Shown: positions 34,955 to 43,873, counted from the first letter of the stretch. The stretch is 64,000 nt of DNA from CAIVVT01 sp963823095 (GCA_963823095.1 CAWGKI010000001.1:1674001-1738000); one strand, 5' to 3'. Program-made: numbers and translations. Notes: generated by a model not told the origin, from the sequence alone.

Positions 34955-35835
34955 CTCCCATGATCCCTATGACACGACGTTCTTTCACCCTATCCACGAT
35001 GGCAGCCGCATCGCTGGCGACTCCTGTTTTCGGACGCAAGCTGACGACCTTTGGCGTCCAGCTCTACACGGTTCGCAGCATCATTAACAAGGACCCCGAA
35101 CGCGTCTTGAGCGAGATCGAGGCGGCCGGCTACAAAGAGATCGAGGCCACTTCCGACAACCTCGACAAGATTATGGAAGCCGCGCACAAGACCAAACTGC
35201 GGCCGGTCAGCATCCACCTGGACACCGATCTCTTCACCAAGAAGCAGGACAAGCTGGGCCCGGTGCTCGAAGACATGAAGAAGCGAGGCTTCGAGTACGT
35301 GGTCTGCCCCTACATCATGCCCAAGGATCGCGGCGGCGTCGATGTGATGAAGAAGCTGGCCGACAATCTCGACAAGGCGGGCGCGCAGTGCATGGGCGCC
35401 GGACTGAAGCTCTGCTATCACAACCACGCCTTCGAGTTCGCTTCCGCGGGTCCCAGCGGCGGAAATGACGCGGGCACGCTCATGGATGTGCTGATGGCCA
35501 ATACCGATCCGAAGCACCTCGGCTGGGAAATGGACATCTTCTGGGTTGCCGTCACGGGCAACGATCCCTCGGAGTGGCTGAAGAAGTACTCCAAGCGCGT
35601 TGCCCTGCTGCACGTCAAAGACAAGGCGGACGACGTCGCGAAGAGGTTCGACGAAAACGTTCCGCGTACGGCGTTCAAGGAAGTGGGCGCGGGAACGATG
35701 GACTTGAAACGAATCCTGCACACCGCGACCGAGACCGGAGTGAAGCACTTCTTCGTTGAACAGGACTCGACGCCGGGCGATCCTCTCGCCAGCCTGAAGG
35801 TCAGCGCGAGCTATCTGAAAAAGTTCGATTTTTGA
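34951..35835 (+). CDS. Tat-exported sugar phosphate isomerase/epimerase-like TIM-barrel protein
   Basis: The 294-residue protein starts with a Tat signal (MTRRSFTLSTMAAASLATPVFG) and is a xylose-isomerase-like TIM barrel (AP endonuclease 2 superfamily). Metal-site motifs include 'IEATSDN', 'LCYHNHAFEF' (His/Asn/His of the metal site), 'LGWEMDIFW', 'LLHVKDK' and the final 'HFFVEQD'. Such exported relatives are very frequent in Acidobacteriota, Planctomycetota and Verrucomicrobiota; substrate is unknown, presumably a sugar or keto-sugar. The ATG at 34951 overlaps the previous gene's stop. In-frame ATGs at 34960 and 34969 could also serve, with little effect on the protein. Confidence 0.87.
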   Translation: MTPMIPMTRRSFTLSTMAAASLATPVFGRKLTTFGVQLYTVRSIINKDPERVLSEIEAAGYKEIEATSDNLDKIMEAAHKTKLRPVSIHLDTDLFTKKQDKLGPVLEDMKKRGFEYVVCPYIMPKDRGGVDVMKKLADNLDKAGAQCMGAGLKLCYHNHAFEFASAGPSGGNDAGTLMDVLMANTDPKHLGWEMDIFWVAVTGNDPSEWLKKYSKRVALLHVKDKADDVAKRFDENVPRTAFKEVGAGTMDLKRILHTATETGVKHFFVEQDSTPGDPLASLKVSASYLKKFDF

Positions 35836-36044
35836 GCGGCGGACCGGCACTGGCCCACTCCTTTCCATCCGGTTCTCCGGCCGGGTGGAAGGGTGCTCGT
35901 GCCGCTGCCGCGTGCCATCGATGTTGCGGCGCCGGCCCAGCTCAACGGCACGCGTATCTCCATGGCGGGCTGACCGTTCACCCCCACTGATGAAAATGGG
36001 GCAATCCCCCGCGCCGGACCAACCCCAGCACCGGGCTACGCAAT

Positions 36045-37379
36045 TCAACGAATCGATGCATCGTTCGGAGGAAGTCCGTCCCGTCGACCAGCCAACTGCC
36101 GCGTAAACCGGTCAGGATCGCGCAGGATGCCTTCAAACTCTTCGGTGAAGACCGGTACGCCGAAGTAATAGCCTTGCATGCGGTCGCAATGGACAGCCCG
36201 CACCAGGTCCACTTGCTCTTCCGTCTCAACGCCTTCCGCCACCACGAGGAACCCTTGGCGATGCGCGAGGATGTTGATGGTCTGCACCAGGGGGAAGCTC
36301 CCCGAAGGCTGGGCGATCTGCGATATGAAGCTGCGGTCGATCTTCACCACATCCACAGGAAGGCGATGCAAATAGGTGAGCGGTGAGTATCCCACGCCGA
36401 AGTCGTCGATGGCGAAGGTGATGCCAAACTCCTTCAGCGCGTGCATTCTCTCGGCGGCCTCGTCCATGTCGCGCATAATCGCGCTCTCGGTCAGTTCGAG
36501 CTCGAGACGGTGGCCATCCAGTCCGGTCGCTTGAAGGACCCCGGCGACCGTTTCCACAAAGTCCGGCGTAGCGAATTGCAGCGCGGAGACGTTCACTGCC
36601 ATGCGCGGAAGGTTCAGACCTGCGTCGAACCATCGTTTGGCGTGAAGGCAGGCTTGCTTCAAGACCCAAGTCCCAATGGGGACGATGACGCCAATCTCCT
36701 CGGCAAGTCGAATGAACGTGTCGGCTTCCACCTTGCCGAGTTCGGGATGGGACCAACTCAGCAGGACCTCACAGCCAGCGATCTGGCCGTCCCTCCTGAC
36801 CTCCGGCTGGAAGCGGAGGGCGAGTTCTTCGCGGTCGAGGGCGCGGCGCAGGGCGGTTTCCAGGTGATAACGCTGTTCGGGCGTCAGCGAGGGCGGCTCC
36901 GTGGCGCTTTCCACCGCGTTGCCGCCGCGACGCTTGGTTTTGGCCATGGCCCGGGAGGCCTGGCGCAAGAGGGCAACAGGCTCGCGACCGTCCATGGGGA
37001 ATAGACTGAAGCCCGCGCTGGCGGTCATGAACACTTCTCTGCCGTCAATGCGGAGCGGCTCTTCGAAGATCCGGATGAGGGCTTCCGCGGATTGCAGCGC
37101 ATCTCGCAGGTCATCGACGGGATCGAGGACGACACAAAATTCGTCGCCCCCCATCCGGCCGACCTCACAGTGGCGCGGGGCAGCGCCGAGCCGCCTGGCG
37201 ATTTCCACGAGCGCGTCGTCTCCGGCGCGGTAGCCGAGTAGTTCGTTCAGGTTTCGAAAGCGGTCGATCCCGAGAACCACCACGGCAAATACGGGCGTCT
37301 CTCCGGAGCGCGTGAGAATCCGCTTCTGGATCGCGCCCTCCATCAGAGGTCCGTCTATCAAGCCTGTCAAGGCATCCAT
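36045..37379 (-). CDS. GGDEF/EAL domain protein (cyclic di-GMP turnover)
   Basis: The 444-residue soluble protein has a GGDEF domain at about 1-155 with intact active-site GGDEF (77-81, RMGGDEF) and an EAL domain at about 170-430. The EAL signature is EVL (204-206, CEVLLSWSHP), so the catalytic Glu is kept but the middle residue differs; other metal and catalytic motifs are present (LELTESAI, AIDDFGVGYSPLTYL, VDVVKIDRSFI, VVAEGVETEEQ, QGYYFGVP). There is no sensory domain. It could both make and break cyclic di-GMP. The start at 37379 is close to the usual GGDEF opening 'DALTGL', so no domain is missing. It is transcribed alone. Confidence 0.92.
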   Translation of the reverse strand: MDALTGLIDGPLMEGAIQKRILTRSGETPVFAVVVLGIDRFRNLNELLGYRAGDDALVEIARRLGAAPRHCEVGRMGGDEFCVVLDPVDDLRDALQSAEALIRIFEEPLRIDGREVFMTASAGFSLFPMDGREPVALLRQASRAMAKTKRRGGNAVESATEPPSLTPEQRYHLETALRRALDREELALRFQPEVRRDGQIAGCEVLLSWSHPELGKVEADTFIRLAEEIGVIVPIGTWVLKQACLHAKRWFDAGLNLPRMAVNVSALQFATPDFVETVAGVLQATGLDGHRLELELTESAIMRDMDEAAERMHALKEFGITFAIDDFGVGYSPLTYLHRLPVDVVKIDRSFISQIAQPSGSFPLVQTINILAHRQGFLVVAEGVETEEQVDLVRAVHCDRMQGYYFGVPVFTEEFEGILRDPDRFTRQLAGRRDGLPPNDASIR

Positions 37380-37680
37380 TGCATTACCTGTCCGATCCTG
37401 CCGGCACGAAGCATGGGCCTTAACACGTATCTTTCAATTCTGAGCCCGGCACAGACTGCTTACCAGAGATCGTTCGGACCAGTACCTAACTTATCCCGTC
37501 CTCTTACTCGCTAGAACCATGCTGTAGATGGCTCCCATGGCATGGCCTCACCAGTGCGTTCAACCTGGCGGGCAAATCCCACCTGCCCAACAATATACCG
37601 AACGAGGTTGCCAGCGCCACCCGGCGCCGCAAAATCCAGTGGGAGGGCGGAGCGGTGGATGCCAGTGCCCGGCGTGGCCT
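37380..37680. other. Intergenic, no supported gene
   Basis: This 301-base gap between the GGDEF/EAL gene and aroDE holds no gene I can support. A plus-strand frame near its right end reads a short peptide-like tail (SHLPNNIPNEVASATRRR), which may be a remnant of an earlier gene, but no start or relative is visible. Confidence 0.4.
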
Positions 37681-39195
37681 CTAGCCGCGATGGTTCTGGT
37701 CCAACAGCGCTTCCCGGGCCGCGCGTTCCATCACCTGCCGCGGTGCGCTTTCTCCCGTGAATATCTCGAATTGATGGGCCGCCTGCTCTATGAACATCTC
37801 GACGCCTCGAATCGTTTCGCAGCCCTGCTCTCCGGCGCGTTTCAGCAATACCGTCTCCTCGGGGGTGTAAACCAGATCGAAGACGATTTGCGCCGGAATC
37901 GCGCCTTCAAAGAAGCATTCGTCGATATGCGGCCACATGCCGAGAGGAGTCGCGTGCACCAACACGTCGAAGCGAGCCCCGCTCAATTGGTCGGGCATCA
38001 CCGCTTCTCCACCGCAGGCCTTCGCCAGCGCCCGGATGCGGTCCGGATTGCGCCCGGTGATGCTGACCTTCGCGCCCGCGTCGCCCAGGGCGAAAGCCGC
38101 CGCACGTGCCGCTCCGCCATTACCCGCGACGAGAACCGTCGCCTTCGGGAGACGAATCCGCTTCTCCAGCGGCACGCGGATGCCATCGATGTCCGTGTTC
38201 GTGCCGCGCCATTTGCGCGCCTTCCGCCATACGGTGTTCACGGCGCCGACGCGCCGGCTCAGGGGGTCTAGCGCGTCCAGGTAGCGAATGATCCGCTGCT
38301 TGTGAGGAATCGTGACGCTGAAGCCCTGTAGAGGAAGATTCTCGGCCAGCGCGAAGAAATCCTTCAGTTGGAGCGCTCCCACCAGAAACGGCAGGTAAAT
38401 CGCATCGATGCGGCGCGCCTGGAGAGCGCGGTTGTGCACCGCGGGTGAAATGGAATGGCGCACGGGGTCGGCGATAACGCCAAAGAGCTTGCAGGTCTTC
38501 CACTGCTTTTCGATGTGGTAAAGATTGTGCAGAATCTTCGACGAGACTTGGCCCGCCGCGGTCCCTTCCGCCGTAGTGGGCGCGGCATAAGTGAATGCCC
38601 CGCCGAGCACGGTACACAGGACCCGTGTCGAGAAGCCGGCCTCCGACATCGCCAGTACGACCAGAGGCGTCTTGCAGTGGTCCTTGAGCAGCGAGAGGAT
38701 CTTGAGATTGTCCGACGGCTTGCGGGCGGTGGTGACCACCTTGTAAGCCGCGGCGGGCACCTTGAGCATCCTGCGCATCACCGGGTCGAGCGCGGGGGTG
38801 CCCTCGAAGTTGTGATACGACACGACCACTTGCGCCCCGCCGAGCAGGTCCATGCGCGCCAGCGCATTCTCGGCGCTCTCGATTTCGACGTCCACCGCGC
38901 GCGCACCCGCCGCGATGGCAGTCGAGAGGATTCGGAACTCCTCCTCGATGCTGCCATTGAAGCGGCCGTGGTTCTGATGACGGCGGCACGTGGCCAGAAC
39001 GGTCGCGTCAGGATAGAGCCGCAGGAACTCCTGAATCACCGCGGCGCCCTGTTCGGGAGACGGCAGATAGTCCAGGCGGAATTCGAGGAAGCGCTCTCCC
39101 TGTGCGGCTTCGCGGCAAGCCTGCTCCAGCAGGCGCTCCGCGTCGGGGAGGCCGAGAGCGATGCAGATACGTGGAAATGGCGTGCGAACAGGCAT
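37681..39195 (-). CDS. aroDE: Bifunctional 3-dehydroquinate dehydratase / shikimate dehydrogenase
   Basis: The 504-residue protein fuses two steps of the shikimate pathway. Residues about 1-230 are type I dehydroquinate dehydratase with His128 (VVVSYHNFEGTP) and the Schiff-base Lys152 (AAAYKVVTTA). From about 240 on comes shikimate dehydrogenase: 'KLFGVIADPVRHSISPAVHNRAL' (shikimate site), 'GFSVTIPHKQ' (catalytic Lys), 'NTDIDG', then the NADPH-binding 'VLVAGNGGAARAAAFAL' and 'TGRNPDR', and the closing 'GVEMFIEQAAHQFEIFTG'. All key residues are present, so both activities are expected: dehydroquinate to dehydroshikimate to shikimate. It follows cpoB after a 185-base gap. Confidence 0.95.
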   Translation of the reverse strand: MPVRTPFPRICIALGLPDAERLLEQACREAAQGERFLEFRLDYLPSPEQGAAVIQEFLRLYPDATVLATCRRHQNHGRFNGSIEEEFRILSTAIAAGARAVDVEIESAENALARMDLLGGAQVVVSYHNFEGTPALDPVMRRMLKVPAAAYKVVTTARKPSDNLKILSLLKDHCKTPLVVLAMSEAGFSTRVLCTVLGGAFTYAAPTTAEGTAAGQVSSKILHNLYHIEKQWKTCKLFGVIADPVRHSISPAVHNRALQARRIDAIYLPFLVGALQLKDFFALAENLPLQGFSVTIPHKQRIIRYLDALDPLSRRVGAVNTVWRKARKWRGTNTDIDGIRVPLEKRIRLPKATVLVAGNGGAARAAAFALGDAGAKVSITGRNPDRIRALAKACGGEAVMPDQLSGARFDVLVHATPLGMWPHIDECFFEGAIPAQIVFDLVYTPEETVLLKRAGEQGCETIRGVEMFIEQAAHQFEIFTGESAPRQVMERAAREALLDQNHRG

Positions 39196-39380
39196 GCCGG
39201 GTTAAATTCTCAAAAAGGATATCACGCTCACCGTGCGCGTAATTCGATCTTCGAGGTTCTCCTTCTGTCGGATGCACTCCGGATAAGCCGCCACCGGAGT
39301 GCGTCTGGTAGGCGGCGGGCCGGCAGCTCGCAGCCTATCCACGCTATCATGCCGGCCTGATCCCGGTCCGGCGTCCCGTG

Positions 39381-40277
39381 CTATCTGCGTTTCTTTGCGC
39401 TCGAAGCAGGCACGGCGCCAAGATCGCGCAGCTCCGCCTGAGCCCGCCTGGCAATGTCGCTTCCCGGCGATGCCTGGACGACGGCGCGAAATTCTCTCGC
39501 TCCTTCGGACTTCTCGCCCAGGCGCACCAGCGTGCGGCCCTTCATAAAGCGGGCGTCCAGGCTCTTGTTGTTCTTCGGAGACGCAAGCACCGCGTCGAAA
39601 GCCTTCATGGCTTCGTCGAAGCTCTTCTGGTTGTAGTAGATCTCGCCGATGTAGTACTGGGCGTTCGGGGCAAATTCTGTCTCGCCGAACCACTTCAGAT
39701 AATTCTTGAACTCATCCAGAGCGAGGTCGTACTTGGCGCCCGACTTGTCGCGCATCGCATCCCTATAGAGCCCTTCCGCGGAGACTCCAGACGGCGGACC
39801 GGAAGCGGATGGGGATGATGTAGGCGACTGCCCGCTATCGGCCGGCGGCGTTGGCGGCGCCTGCATGGTCCGGATGGCCGTGTTCAGGTCCACCACTTTC
39901 TGCTCGATTTTGCCCAGCCTCTCGATGACTTCGGTGACGTTTTCCTTGACATACTTGAAGTCTTCGCTGAGTGCGTCCACCTTGGTGCCAACCGCCCCGA
40001 CCTGGTTGACGACGCCTTTGCTCATCTGGTCCCGCAGGCCCGTGCCGAGGCCCGCGACCTGCCGGTTGCCGGAGTTGATCTGGTCCAGGATTTGCTTGAG
40101 TGCGGCGTCGATCGCGTTAAACCTGTCTTCGTCCGCTTTCTTCATGCTTCGGACTTCTTCCTGAAGCAGTGCGACGTCGCGATTCATTTCCGTGATTTCG
40201 CGCTTCTGCGCGGGGGCCGCCGCGGGAAGCAGCATAAACGCCAATGCAAGGCCGATTCCAACTCTCATAACATCCAT
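39381..40277 (-). CDS. cpoB: Tol-Pal system protein CpoB/YbgF (TPR)
   Basis: The 298-residue protein has a signal peptide (VGIGLALAFMLLPAAAPAQ), a coiled-coil N-terminal region (about 25-135, EMNRDVALLQEEVRSMKKADED and onward), a Pro/Ser-rich linker, then tetratricopeptide repeats from about 170 (EGLYRDAMRDKSGAKYDLALDEFKNYL, FAPNAQYYIGEIYYNQKSFDEAM, KSLDARFMKGRTLVRLGEKSEGA). This is the CpoB architecture. In E. coli CpoB ties peptidoglycan synthesis to outer-membrane constriction. It closes the tolQRAB-pal-cpoB order on the minus strand. An intrinsic terminator lies between pal and this gene, so expression may partly depend on read-through. Confidence 0.9.
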   Translation of the reverse strand: MDVMRVGIGLALAFMLLPAAAPAQKREITEMNRDVALLQEEVRSMKKADEDRFNAIDAALKQILDQINSGNRQVAGLGTGLRDQMSKGVVNQVGAVGTKVDALSEDFKYVKENVTEVIERLGKIEQKVVDLNTAIRTMQAPPTPPADSGQSPTSSPSASGPPSGVSAEGLYRDAMRDKSGAKYDLALDEFKNYLKWFGETEFAPNAQYYIGEIYYNQKSFDEAMKAFDAVLASPKNNKSLDARFMKGRTLVRLGEKSEGAREFRAVVQASPGSDIARRAQAELRDLGAVPASSAKKRR

Positions 40278-40317
40278 CTTCCCTTATCCTGCGGGCTTTG
40301 GTGCTGGTCACAGATGC

Positions 40318-40355
40318 AAAAAGGCGCCGCCTCCCCTCAATAGGAAAGCGGCGCC
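40318..40355 (-). terminator. Intrinsic terminator between pal and cpoB
   Basis: On the minus strand GGCGCCGC (40355-40348) pairs with GCGGCGCC (40330-40323) across a 17-base loop, followed by TTTTT (40322-40318). It falls 25 bases after the pal stop and ahead of cpoB, so it probably sets the ratio between pal and cpoB transcripts. Confidence 0.8.
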
Positions 40356-40379
40356 CTTGTAAACGAACGGAAAGAAGGC

Positions 40380-41150
40380 CTACTGAACGCCAGCGAAATG
40401 CACGCGGCGATTCTTCGCCCAGCATTCTTCGTTGGACTCTGTGCAGGCCGGCCGTTCCTTGCCGTAGCTGATGGTCTTCAGCCGGTCCGTGGGCAGACCG
40501 ACCTGAACCAGGAACTCTTTGGCGGAGGTGGCGCGGCGGTCGCCCAAGCCAAGGTTGTATTCGGCCGATCCACGCTCGTCGCAATGTCCTTCGAGCGTGA
40601 TTACGGCCGAGGGGAAGTCGCTCAGGATAGCCTTGATGGCGTCCGCATCCCGCTGAAGGATGGCGCGGGCGTCTTCGCGGACTTCACTCTTGTCGTAGTC
40701 GAAGTAGATGTCCTGGACTTCCGAAAGCCGCTGTTCGAGGCTCGGCTTAACAGCCGGGGGCGGAGGTGGGGGCGGAGGCGGGGTGGTCACGTACACCGTC
40801 ACGGCGGCAACGGCGTCGCCACCGGGGCCGGTGGCCGTCATACGATAAGTCGTGTTCTCGGTGGGAGAAACAACCTTGCTGCCACTCGCCTGTACCGTGC
40901 CGATTCCGCCATCGATAGTAACCGATGTGGAATTCGAGACGGACCAGCGCAACGTCGAACTCTCTCCCTTAACGATCGTGGAAGGCTCCGCGGTAAAGCT
41001 GCCGATCACGGCCGCTTTCGGGACCTCCTTTACAATCGGGGGTGGCGGTGGCGGCGGGGGTGTTGCGACCGGCGGTTTCTTCTTGCAACCGGCCGAAACC
41101 ATCAGCAGGGCCGCGGCCATCGTTATCAGAGCAATTTGGATTCGTTTCAT
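40380..41150 (-). CDS. pal: Peptidoglycan-associated lipoprotein Pal
   Basis: The 256-residue protein has a lipoprotein signal with a lipobox ending at Cys22 (LLMVSAGC), a poly-Pro stretch, an Ig-like beta domain (about 48-122, FTAEPSTIVKGESSTLRWSVS ... TYRMTATGPGG), a second poly-Pro stretch, and an OmpA/Pal domain from about 145 (IYFDYDKSEVREDARAIL ... VITLEGHCDERGSAEYNLGLGDRRATSAKEFL). The OmpA motif residues that bind diaminopimelate peptidoglycan are intact. It anchors the outer membrane to the wall and works with TolB. The inserted Ig-like domain and two poly-Pro linkers make it about 80 residues longer than E. coli Pal. It lies 69 bases after tolB. Confidence 0.94.
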   Translation of the reverse strand: MKRIQIALITMAAALLMVSAGCKKKPPVATPPPPPPPPIVKEVPKAAVIGSFTAEPSTIVKGESSTLRWSVSNSTSVTIDGGIGTVQASGSKVVSPTENTTYRMTATGPGGDAVAAVTVYVTTPPPPPPPPPAVKPSLEQRLSEVQDIYFDYDKSEVREDARAILQRDADAIKAILSDFPSAVITLEGHCDERGSAEYNLGLGDRRATSAKEFLVQVGLPTDRLKTISYGKERPACTESNEECWAKNRRVHFAGVQ

Positions 41151-41219
41151 TCTCTGTCTTTAGCCTCCTCAAGGCTATTCCACTGTTATTCTATACATTC
41201 CCGGAGCAAGGTGACGAAC

Positions 41220-42626
41220 TCACTTCACCCATACCGGCATGTAGTTGTTCCCTTGCGTAGTTAGCTGGCGGATTTCGGTTCCATCCGCCAGCATCGTGAA
41301 AATCTGCGATTTCCCCGTTCGATTCGAGCTGAAGGCCAGATGCCGGCCGTCCGGCGCCCAGGAAGGGTTCTCATTGCGGCCTTCTCCGTGCGTCAATTGA
41401 ACCGTTTCGCGCGACGAAACATCCATGATAAACAGGTTCCAGTTTCCTGGCGCATAACCTTTTGTCCAGGCGAACGCTACGTGCTGCCCGTTGGGATTCC
41501 ACGCCGGGTTGGATGCCTCCCCTTCGCCATTTGTTACACGTGTCGGATCCGCTCCATCCAGATTCATCATATAGATTTGCTGTAGTCCGCCGCGCCCGGA
41601 CACGACGAGCATCTCCTGGCCGTTCTTCGGATTCACCTTGGGTTCGGCTTCCACCGCGCGAACGTTGCTGATCCTCTTCAGCCCGCCGCCATTGAGGTCG
41701 CTCATGTAGATGTTCATGTAGCGGCCGTCGGCCGTAGATGCGAACAGAAGGTTCTTCCCGTCGGGCGTAAAGTTGGGCTGGCCATTCACGGACGCCTGCG
41801 GGTTCAGGAAAGGGATGAACCGCCCAGTAACCGTGGAGTACATCATGATGCGCGGCTGGCCCTTGGCAAAAGTTGTAAACGCGAGCCGCGTCCCGTCGGG
41901 CGAGACCGCCGGCATGGTCGAAATCGAATTGAACGAGGTCAGGCGCTTCTCGTTGGAGCCGTCGAAATCCATTGACCAGATCTCTTTCGTGCCCTTGCCT
42001 TGACGGTCGGAGACGAAGTAGATCTTCGAGCCCGCCAGCGAGGGCACGCCGAACTGCCCTAAGATGTCGGCGGCGTATTGATGCGCCACTTGTCGTACGC
42101 CGTTCTCGCTCAGCTCGCCGTTGTAGAGCTTGCGGAACAGACGCGCGCCATTGAGATCCGCAACTGCCGTGTTGTACAGGTGCCCGAAAACGACGAACTG
42201 TCCACCCTGGTCCGAGCCATAGCCGAAGCCGAGGTAAGCCGCCGAAACGGGCGAAGAAGCCCAATCGTTCAGGCAGCGTCCGCCGCAGTCTTTCACCTCT
42301 GGCGGAGGCGCATTGCGGCGCGTGGACTCTACCGGCGCGGCGGGCGTCCTCAGGTCGCTTTCCTGCTGTGGTGGATTCAGCGGGTAGTAGCTCTTGGGCG
42401 CCATCTTGAAAATGCCCGAGCGTTGAACGTCGTCAAACACGGTCTGGTTGAAGAGCGCCATGAACTGTGCCGAGCTTCCGGCGCCCTTGAAGTCCGGCAG
42501 AGCCACGGAGGGCTTCGTACCGCCGACTATCTTGATGACAATGTCGCTCTGCTGGCCTGCGCTCCAGCCAAGACTGGCCAGCATCGCAAGACCTGCAATT
42601 CCGAGTAGAAAATAGAGTCGTTTCAT
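41220..42626 (-). CDS. tolB: Tol-Pal system beta-propeller protein TolB
   Basis: The 468-residue protein has a signal peptide (YFLLGIAGLAMLASLGWSAG), an N-terminal alpha/beta domain (about 25-190; 'FNQTVFDDVQRSGIFKM'), and a C-terminal six-bladed propeller with repeated WD-like PD40 blades: 'SPDGTRLAFTTFAKGQPRIMMY', 'TPDGKNLLFASTADGRYMNIY', 'NPNGQHVAFAWTKGY' and 'APDGRHLAFSSNRTGKSQIFTM'. It is periplasmic and couples TolA and Pal. The start overlaps the end of tolA by 4 bases (ATGA). The N-terminal part contains an insertion with several prolines and cysteines (about 85-110), unlike E. coli TolB. Confidence 0.94.
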   Translation of the reverse strand: MKRLYFLLGIAGLAMLASLGWSAGQQSDIVIKIVGGTKPSVALPDFKGAGSSAQFMALFNQTVFDDVQRSGIFKMAPKSYYPLNPPQQESDLRTPAAPVESTRRNAPPPEVKDCGGRCLNDWASSPVSAAYLGFGYGSDQGGQFVVFGHLYNTAVADLNGARLFRKLYNGELSENGVRQVAHQYAADILGQFGVPSLAGSKIYFVSDRQGKGTKEIWSMDFDGSNEKRLTSFNSISTMPAVSPDGTRLAFTTFAKGQPRIMMYSTVTGRFIPFLNPQASVNGQPNFTPDGKNLLFASTADGRYMNIYMSDLNGGGLKRISNVRAVEAEPKVNPKNGQEMLVVSGRGGLQQIYMMNLDGADPTRVTNGEGEASNPAWNPNGQHVAFAWTKGYAPGNWNLFIMDVSSRETVQLTHGEGRNENPSWAPDGRHLAFSSNRTGKSQIFTMLADGTEIRQLTTQGNNYMPVWVK

Positions 42627-43417
42627 CGTTTGAATGCGAACCAGATTTCGATTGTGGCGGAGGATCCGGAATACGCCGCGGGCAAAGGCTCAAACGGAGA
42701 GGCCTCCATCACCGCGCGCTGCGCAGAATAGTCCACGGAGACGTTGCCGCTCGATTGTACAACCCGGACGTTGCGCACCTGGCCATTACGTTGGATATCG
42801 AAAGTCACGATGGCCGCGGGCAGGGCACGAATGCGCGAGTCCACCTGCTCGGTGTGCCACTTCTGGGCAACTCGATCCCGCAGCAGCGCGGCGTACGCGC
42901 CGAAGCGGGTCCCAAAGGGCGTGCTGTCGCCGACTCCGACACCGCCCGAACCGGGCGCGGGCGCAAACAGCGGAGAACTCGCGGTCTGGCCCGCCCGGCT
43001 GGTGAGCTGGTTTTCGGGTTGAGGCTCTTGCTTCGTGCGCGGATTGCGATAGCTATCGCTCGCAGAGCTCTTCGGCTTGTGCCTGGACTTCAGCGGAATC
43101 GCATCTTCGTCTTCCCGCTCCGCCGCTCTTGTCTTTTTTTCGGCCTTCGTGACCGGTTCCGGAACCTGGGATTCGGTGTTGCTCGCCACTCGATTCGTCG
43201 GTCCCTCATGACCTGTAATCGGGATCGACTTCACCGCCGTCACGGCGACCGCGCCGCCGCCCTTCGAGTTGGGGTCGCCCCATTGTTCCCGCTTTGCGAA
43301 GTTCGCGACGCCCAGGACCGCGATGAGAAGGGCTGCGCCGGCGTGCAGTCCCAGGGATCCCATGAGCGGCCGCCGTAGCGACTCCCGCGCATCCAGAATG
43401 TCGCGAAATCCATCCAT
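42623..43417 (-). CDS. tolA: TolA-like / TonB C-terminal domain protein
   Basis: The 264-residue protein has one membrane helix near the N-terminus (about 20-40, GLHAGAALLIAVLGVANFA), a polar and basic middle region rich in Lys/Arg/Glu/Pro (about 70-150), and a TonB/TolA-type C-terminal domain (about 170-264, 'AALLRDRVAQKWHTEQV' ... 'VTFDIQRNGQVRNVRVVQSSGN'). Its place between tolR and tolB assigns it as TolA. TolA spans the periplasm and transmits the TolQR proton-driven motion. The long Ala/Lys-rich helix of E. coli TolA is replaced by a short polar linker. Confidence 0.85.
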   Translation of the reverse strand: MDGFRDILDARESLRRPLMGSLGLHAGAALLIAVLGVANFAKREQWGDPNSKGGGAVAVTAVKSIPITGHEGPTNRVASNTESQVPEPVTKAEKKTRAAEREDEDAIPLKSRHKPKSSASDSYRNPRTKQEPQPENQLTSRAGQTASSPLFAPAPGSGGVGVGDSTPFGTRFGAYAALLRDRVAQKWHTEQVDSRIRALPAAIVTFDIQRNGQVRNVRVVQSSGNVSVDYSAQRAVMEASPFEPLPAAYSGSSATIEIWFAFKR

Positions 43418-43435
43418 AGGGAATTCGTCCGGCGC

Positions 43436-43867
43436 CTATTTGGGCTTCCCGTCGTCCGGCTGCGTCAGCAATAGCGGTTGAATCTTCGCGTCGCCGAGAG
43501 TCGATATCAGCGGCGCTACCACGTCCCAGATCACCATCTTGTCCACGCGCACGTACGCCGCCTTGGCGTTCGGGTACTTCTGCCGGAACTCGTTGCCCAA
43601 GGCGTGAATGTTCACCGGTTTGTCGTTCAGGTACAACTCGCCATCGCGCGTGACCGAAATCACCGGCATCTCTTTCGCGCTGTCGGCGACCCGCTTCACC
43701 TTCGGGACTTCGATTTCGAGTCCGAATTCCATCACGTGCGCCGTCAACATGAAGATCACCAGCAGCACGAGCACCACATCCACCAGCGGGATGATGTTGA
43801 TCTGCGCCATCGCCTCCATGCCGCCGCGACGGCCGCGCCCGCCTCCGTTTTGCATTGAGAAGGCCAC
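43436..43867 (-). CDS. tolR: TolR (ExbD/TolR family)
   Basis: The 143-residue protein has one membrane helix (about 27-45) holding the essential Asp30 (INIIPLVDVVLVLLVIFM), preceded by a Gly/Arg-rich cytoplasmic start and followed by a periplasmic domain ('IEVPKVKRVADS' ... 'VISVTRDGELYLNDKPV'). It forms the proton channel with TolQ. It starts 6 bases after the end of tolQ and ends 18 bases before tolA. Confidence 0.93.
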   Translation of the reverse strand: MAFSMQNGGGRGRRGGMEAMAQINIIPLVDVVLVLLVIFMLTAHVMEFGLEIEVPKVKRVADSAKEMPVISVTRDGELYLNDKPVNIHALGNEFRQKYPNAKAAYVRVDKMVIWDVVAPLISTLGDAKIQPLLLTQPDDGKPK

Positions 43868-43873
43868 GCCGTG

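Noticed and set aside
37528..38271. Plus-strand frame opposite aroDE
   Set aside because: It lies mostly antisense to a gene with all catalytic residues in place.
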